A DNA stretch of 34,588 nucleotides from Candidatus Brocadiia bacterium (GTDB lineage Bacteria; Planctomycetota; Uabimicrobiia; Uabimicrobiales; JABWCH01). The notes under the pieces were generated by a model, which saw only the letters and a program-made list of their open reading frames with translations, searched no databases and was not told the origin of the DNA. Numbering within the stretch: the stretch's first letter is position 1; each line of letters starts with the position of its first letter. The position numbers were made by a program, and so were the translations under genes. The DNA is taken from NCBI GenBank assembly GCA_013359215.1, contig JABWCH010000010.1:1-34588 (forward strand), given 5' to 3'. This document shows, piece after piece, positions 33,315 through 34,588 of this stretch.

Positions 33315-34472
33315 TTATATCTCCATTTGATTAGCACAATGCGCATCTAAAATGGAGCTTTCTATCACCATATATAGCCATTCTAATTCCTGTATACAAA
33401 GCCCTCTGCCAAGATATATCTCCGCAATATTGGAGCATAGCATAATGCAATGCCCTGGCAAATGTATACCGAATCTATCTAAACCCAAAAACTGGTTCAT
33501 TTTATCCGAAATCTCCCATTCTATAGGTTCAGAAAGGAGCTGCATGTCTTCTATTTCAGAAAAAAGGAAATCTTTTTTCCTTGACCATAAAGCATTTTTT
33601 TCCAGGACACTCATCTTGTCTCTTGCTATCATAATTTTTATTTCAGTACCAAAAAGACTAAAATAAAGAACAATAAAAATTCCAAGAGTGCTAATACATA
33701 TAAAGGTCATTAACGATACTATAATTAGCCAGATATAAGGAAAAATTTTCCAGTGCATCAAAAAAAATGCAAGCCATATTCCTGCTATCAAACATGCTAA
33801 AAAAAGACCAGTGCCTTTCCAAAGCGAGGGGATCTCAAGATAAATATTTTTATCCTCTAATTTATACTGAAGTCGCGCAGAAGAAGGCAACTTTGCAGAG
33901 CGAGTTGCTTTTCCTTTCAGCCTTTTTGCCAAACATTTCTCATCAGCAGGTTCTATGATTCTTGTCTCGCCCCTTGTAGAATCCAATATCTTTAAGCTCG
34001 TAAAGTGAGAAATACTTTTTGCTATGATCTTCTGTTCAAAATAATGATAGCTTTCTCCCAAAACAAGCTCTTTCTCTACTCCCACCAACTTCAGGACAAA
34101 AAGAATATATTCAGAGTTTTTCCCCTTACCTATTTCTTTCGACAAAGCAACACCATCATAGTCCATAAGACTATGATGCTTTCTAAAAAAAGGTTTGTAT
34201 AATCCCCACCATTTTACCATAGCCTTTTCTTCTCTATAGAATTCTACCCCTTTTCTCTCTAAGCCCACAAGAATACCCACAACAACCAAAAAAATTCCCA
34301 AAAAAAAGGCCATAGGCAAGGGATACTGATTATCAAAACTCTGGCTATTCCAAAGGCATTCTTTTAAGGCAAAGATACCTATACATGCCATAGAAATACC
34401 TACCAATGTAAGGATAGTACTTTCCGTTCTAAAAATCAGTATGTTTGGATCAGAAGAGGATATTGGTTTCAT
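33315..34472 (-). CDS. Four-TM protein with PH-like regions, first gene of the kinase cluster
   Basis: This 385-residue membrane protein has two TM hairpins (about 20-38/52-71 and 222-241/246-272). Each is followed by a soluble beta-rich part: about 75-165 (GVEFYREEKAMVKWWGLYK, ELVLGESYHYFEQKIIAKSI) and 280-385 (ALWSRKKDFLFSEIEDMQLL, HCIMLCSNIAEIYLGRGL). This TM-hairpin plus bacterial PH-like layout resembles YdbT/DUF304-type proteins, but the match is structural rather than by clear motif. AAGGA lies 7 bases before the ATG. It directly precedes the large kinase and is probably co-transcribed, so it may position or sense for it at the membrane. No specific function is known. Confidence 0.7.
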   Translation of the reverse strand: MKPISSSDPNILIFRTESTILTLVGISMACIGIFALKECLWNSQSFDNQYPLPMAFFLGIFLVVVGILVGLERKGVEFYREEKAMVKWWGLYKPFFRKHHSLMDYDGVALSKEIGKGKNSEYILFVLKLVGVEKELVLGESYHYFEQKIIAKSISHFTSLKILDSTRGETRIIEPADEKCLAKRLKGKATRSAKLPSSARLQYKLEDKNIYLEIPSLWKGTGLFLACLIAGIWLAFFLMHWKIFPYIWLIIVSLMTFICISTLGIFIVLYFSLFGTEIKIMIARDKMSVLEKNALWSRKKDFLFSEIEDMQLLSEPIEWEISDKMNQFLGLDRFGIHLPGHCIMLCSNIAEIYLGRGLCIQELEWLYMVIESSILDAHCANQMEI

Positions 34473-34500
34473 GATGGTTCCTTATGTTTTTTAATAGGAG

Positions 34501-34588
34501 TTACGCAAAGAGATTTTTATTTGGGGGAAAATTTTTGTAAAAATTTTCCCCCAAACCCCCTTTAAAAACTTTTATATTTTTATTTTCC
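34501..34588. repeat. Dispersed palindromic repeat family A, copy 4 (cut by window edge)
   Basis: Nearly identical to copy 3 over 88 bases from TTACGCAAAG, with perfect palindrome arms (34523-34536 and 34539-34552). It starts 28 bases upstream of the membrane-protein ATG at 34472 and runs off the right edge. Confidence 0.9.

Noticed and set aside
33293-33346. Longer kinase start at 33346
   Set aside because: It overlaps the upstream gene by 32 bases without a clear ribosome site and adds a basic segment; it cannot be excluded but 33292 fits better.
2192-34588. Repeat family A as a CRISPR array
   Set aside because: Copies are about 10 kb apart, not regularly spaced with short spacers, and no cas genes are present.

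Overview
The window is AT-rich bacterial chromosome with no phage, plasmid or CRISPR features. Several traits together point to a planctomycete-like organism: Hanks-type Ser/Thr kinases fused to unusual partners, an FHA protein and a free-standing protein with type-II-secretion-ATPase-like N-terminal domains, a giant protein with quinoprotein-like propellers around TPRs, a PEP-CTERM surface protein and STAS partner-switch proteins. My best guess is a deep-branching, low-GC Planctomycetota. This is an inference from gene content; no rRNA is present to confirm it. Most genes lie on the minus strand.

Layout. 1-2056: truA overlapping a pseudo-receiver/Ser-Thr kinase. 2417-8808 (minus): a FadE-like acyl-CoA dehydrogenase with decayed motifs, a cation/proton antiporter fused to a PTS EIIA domain, and 15 bases on a membrane Cache-PAS-DUF294 sensor. 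9047-14266 (plus): a B12-binding radical SAM enzyme, an FHA protein, a lipoyl E2 acyltransferase, a DCC thiol oxidoreductase and an NlpC/P60 hydrolase. 14394-19612 (minus): a secretion-ATPase-N-domain/TPR protein and a 1427-residue propeller-TPR-propeller protein. 19836-20897 (plus): a STAS/zinc-ribbon/HATPase-like fusion. Then tRNA-Arg(CCG), an unknown helical protein, a TPR gene running into a frameshifted STAS remnant, and a PEP-CTERM protein.

23879-34472 (minus) is the most unusual part. It begins with a four-TM protein with PH-like regions, a 1433-residue kinase/TM/coiled-coil/WD40/STAS protein and a small membrane protein. After a strong internal promoter come three tightly packed genes: a winged-helix/coiled-coil protein, a P-loop ATPase with a long coiled coil and C-terminal SAP motif, and a protein with two C-terminal membrane segments. 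I propose that these six genes form one uncharacterised signalling and effector system. Its function cannot be read from the sequence.

Two dispersed non-coding repeat families are present. Family A (four copies, all in one orientation, each between transcription units) carries a 14-bp-arm palindrome. Family B has two copies about 23 kb apart. Good sigma-70-like promoters (17-base spacers) are visible before the kinase-truA pair, the radical SAM gene, both sides of the 19.6/19.8 kb divergent pair and the three-gene module.
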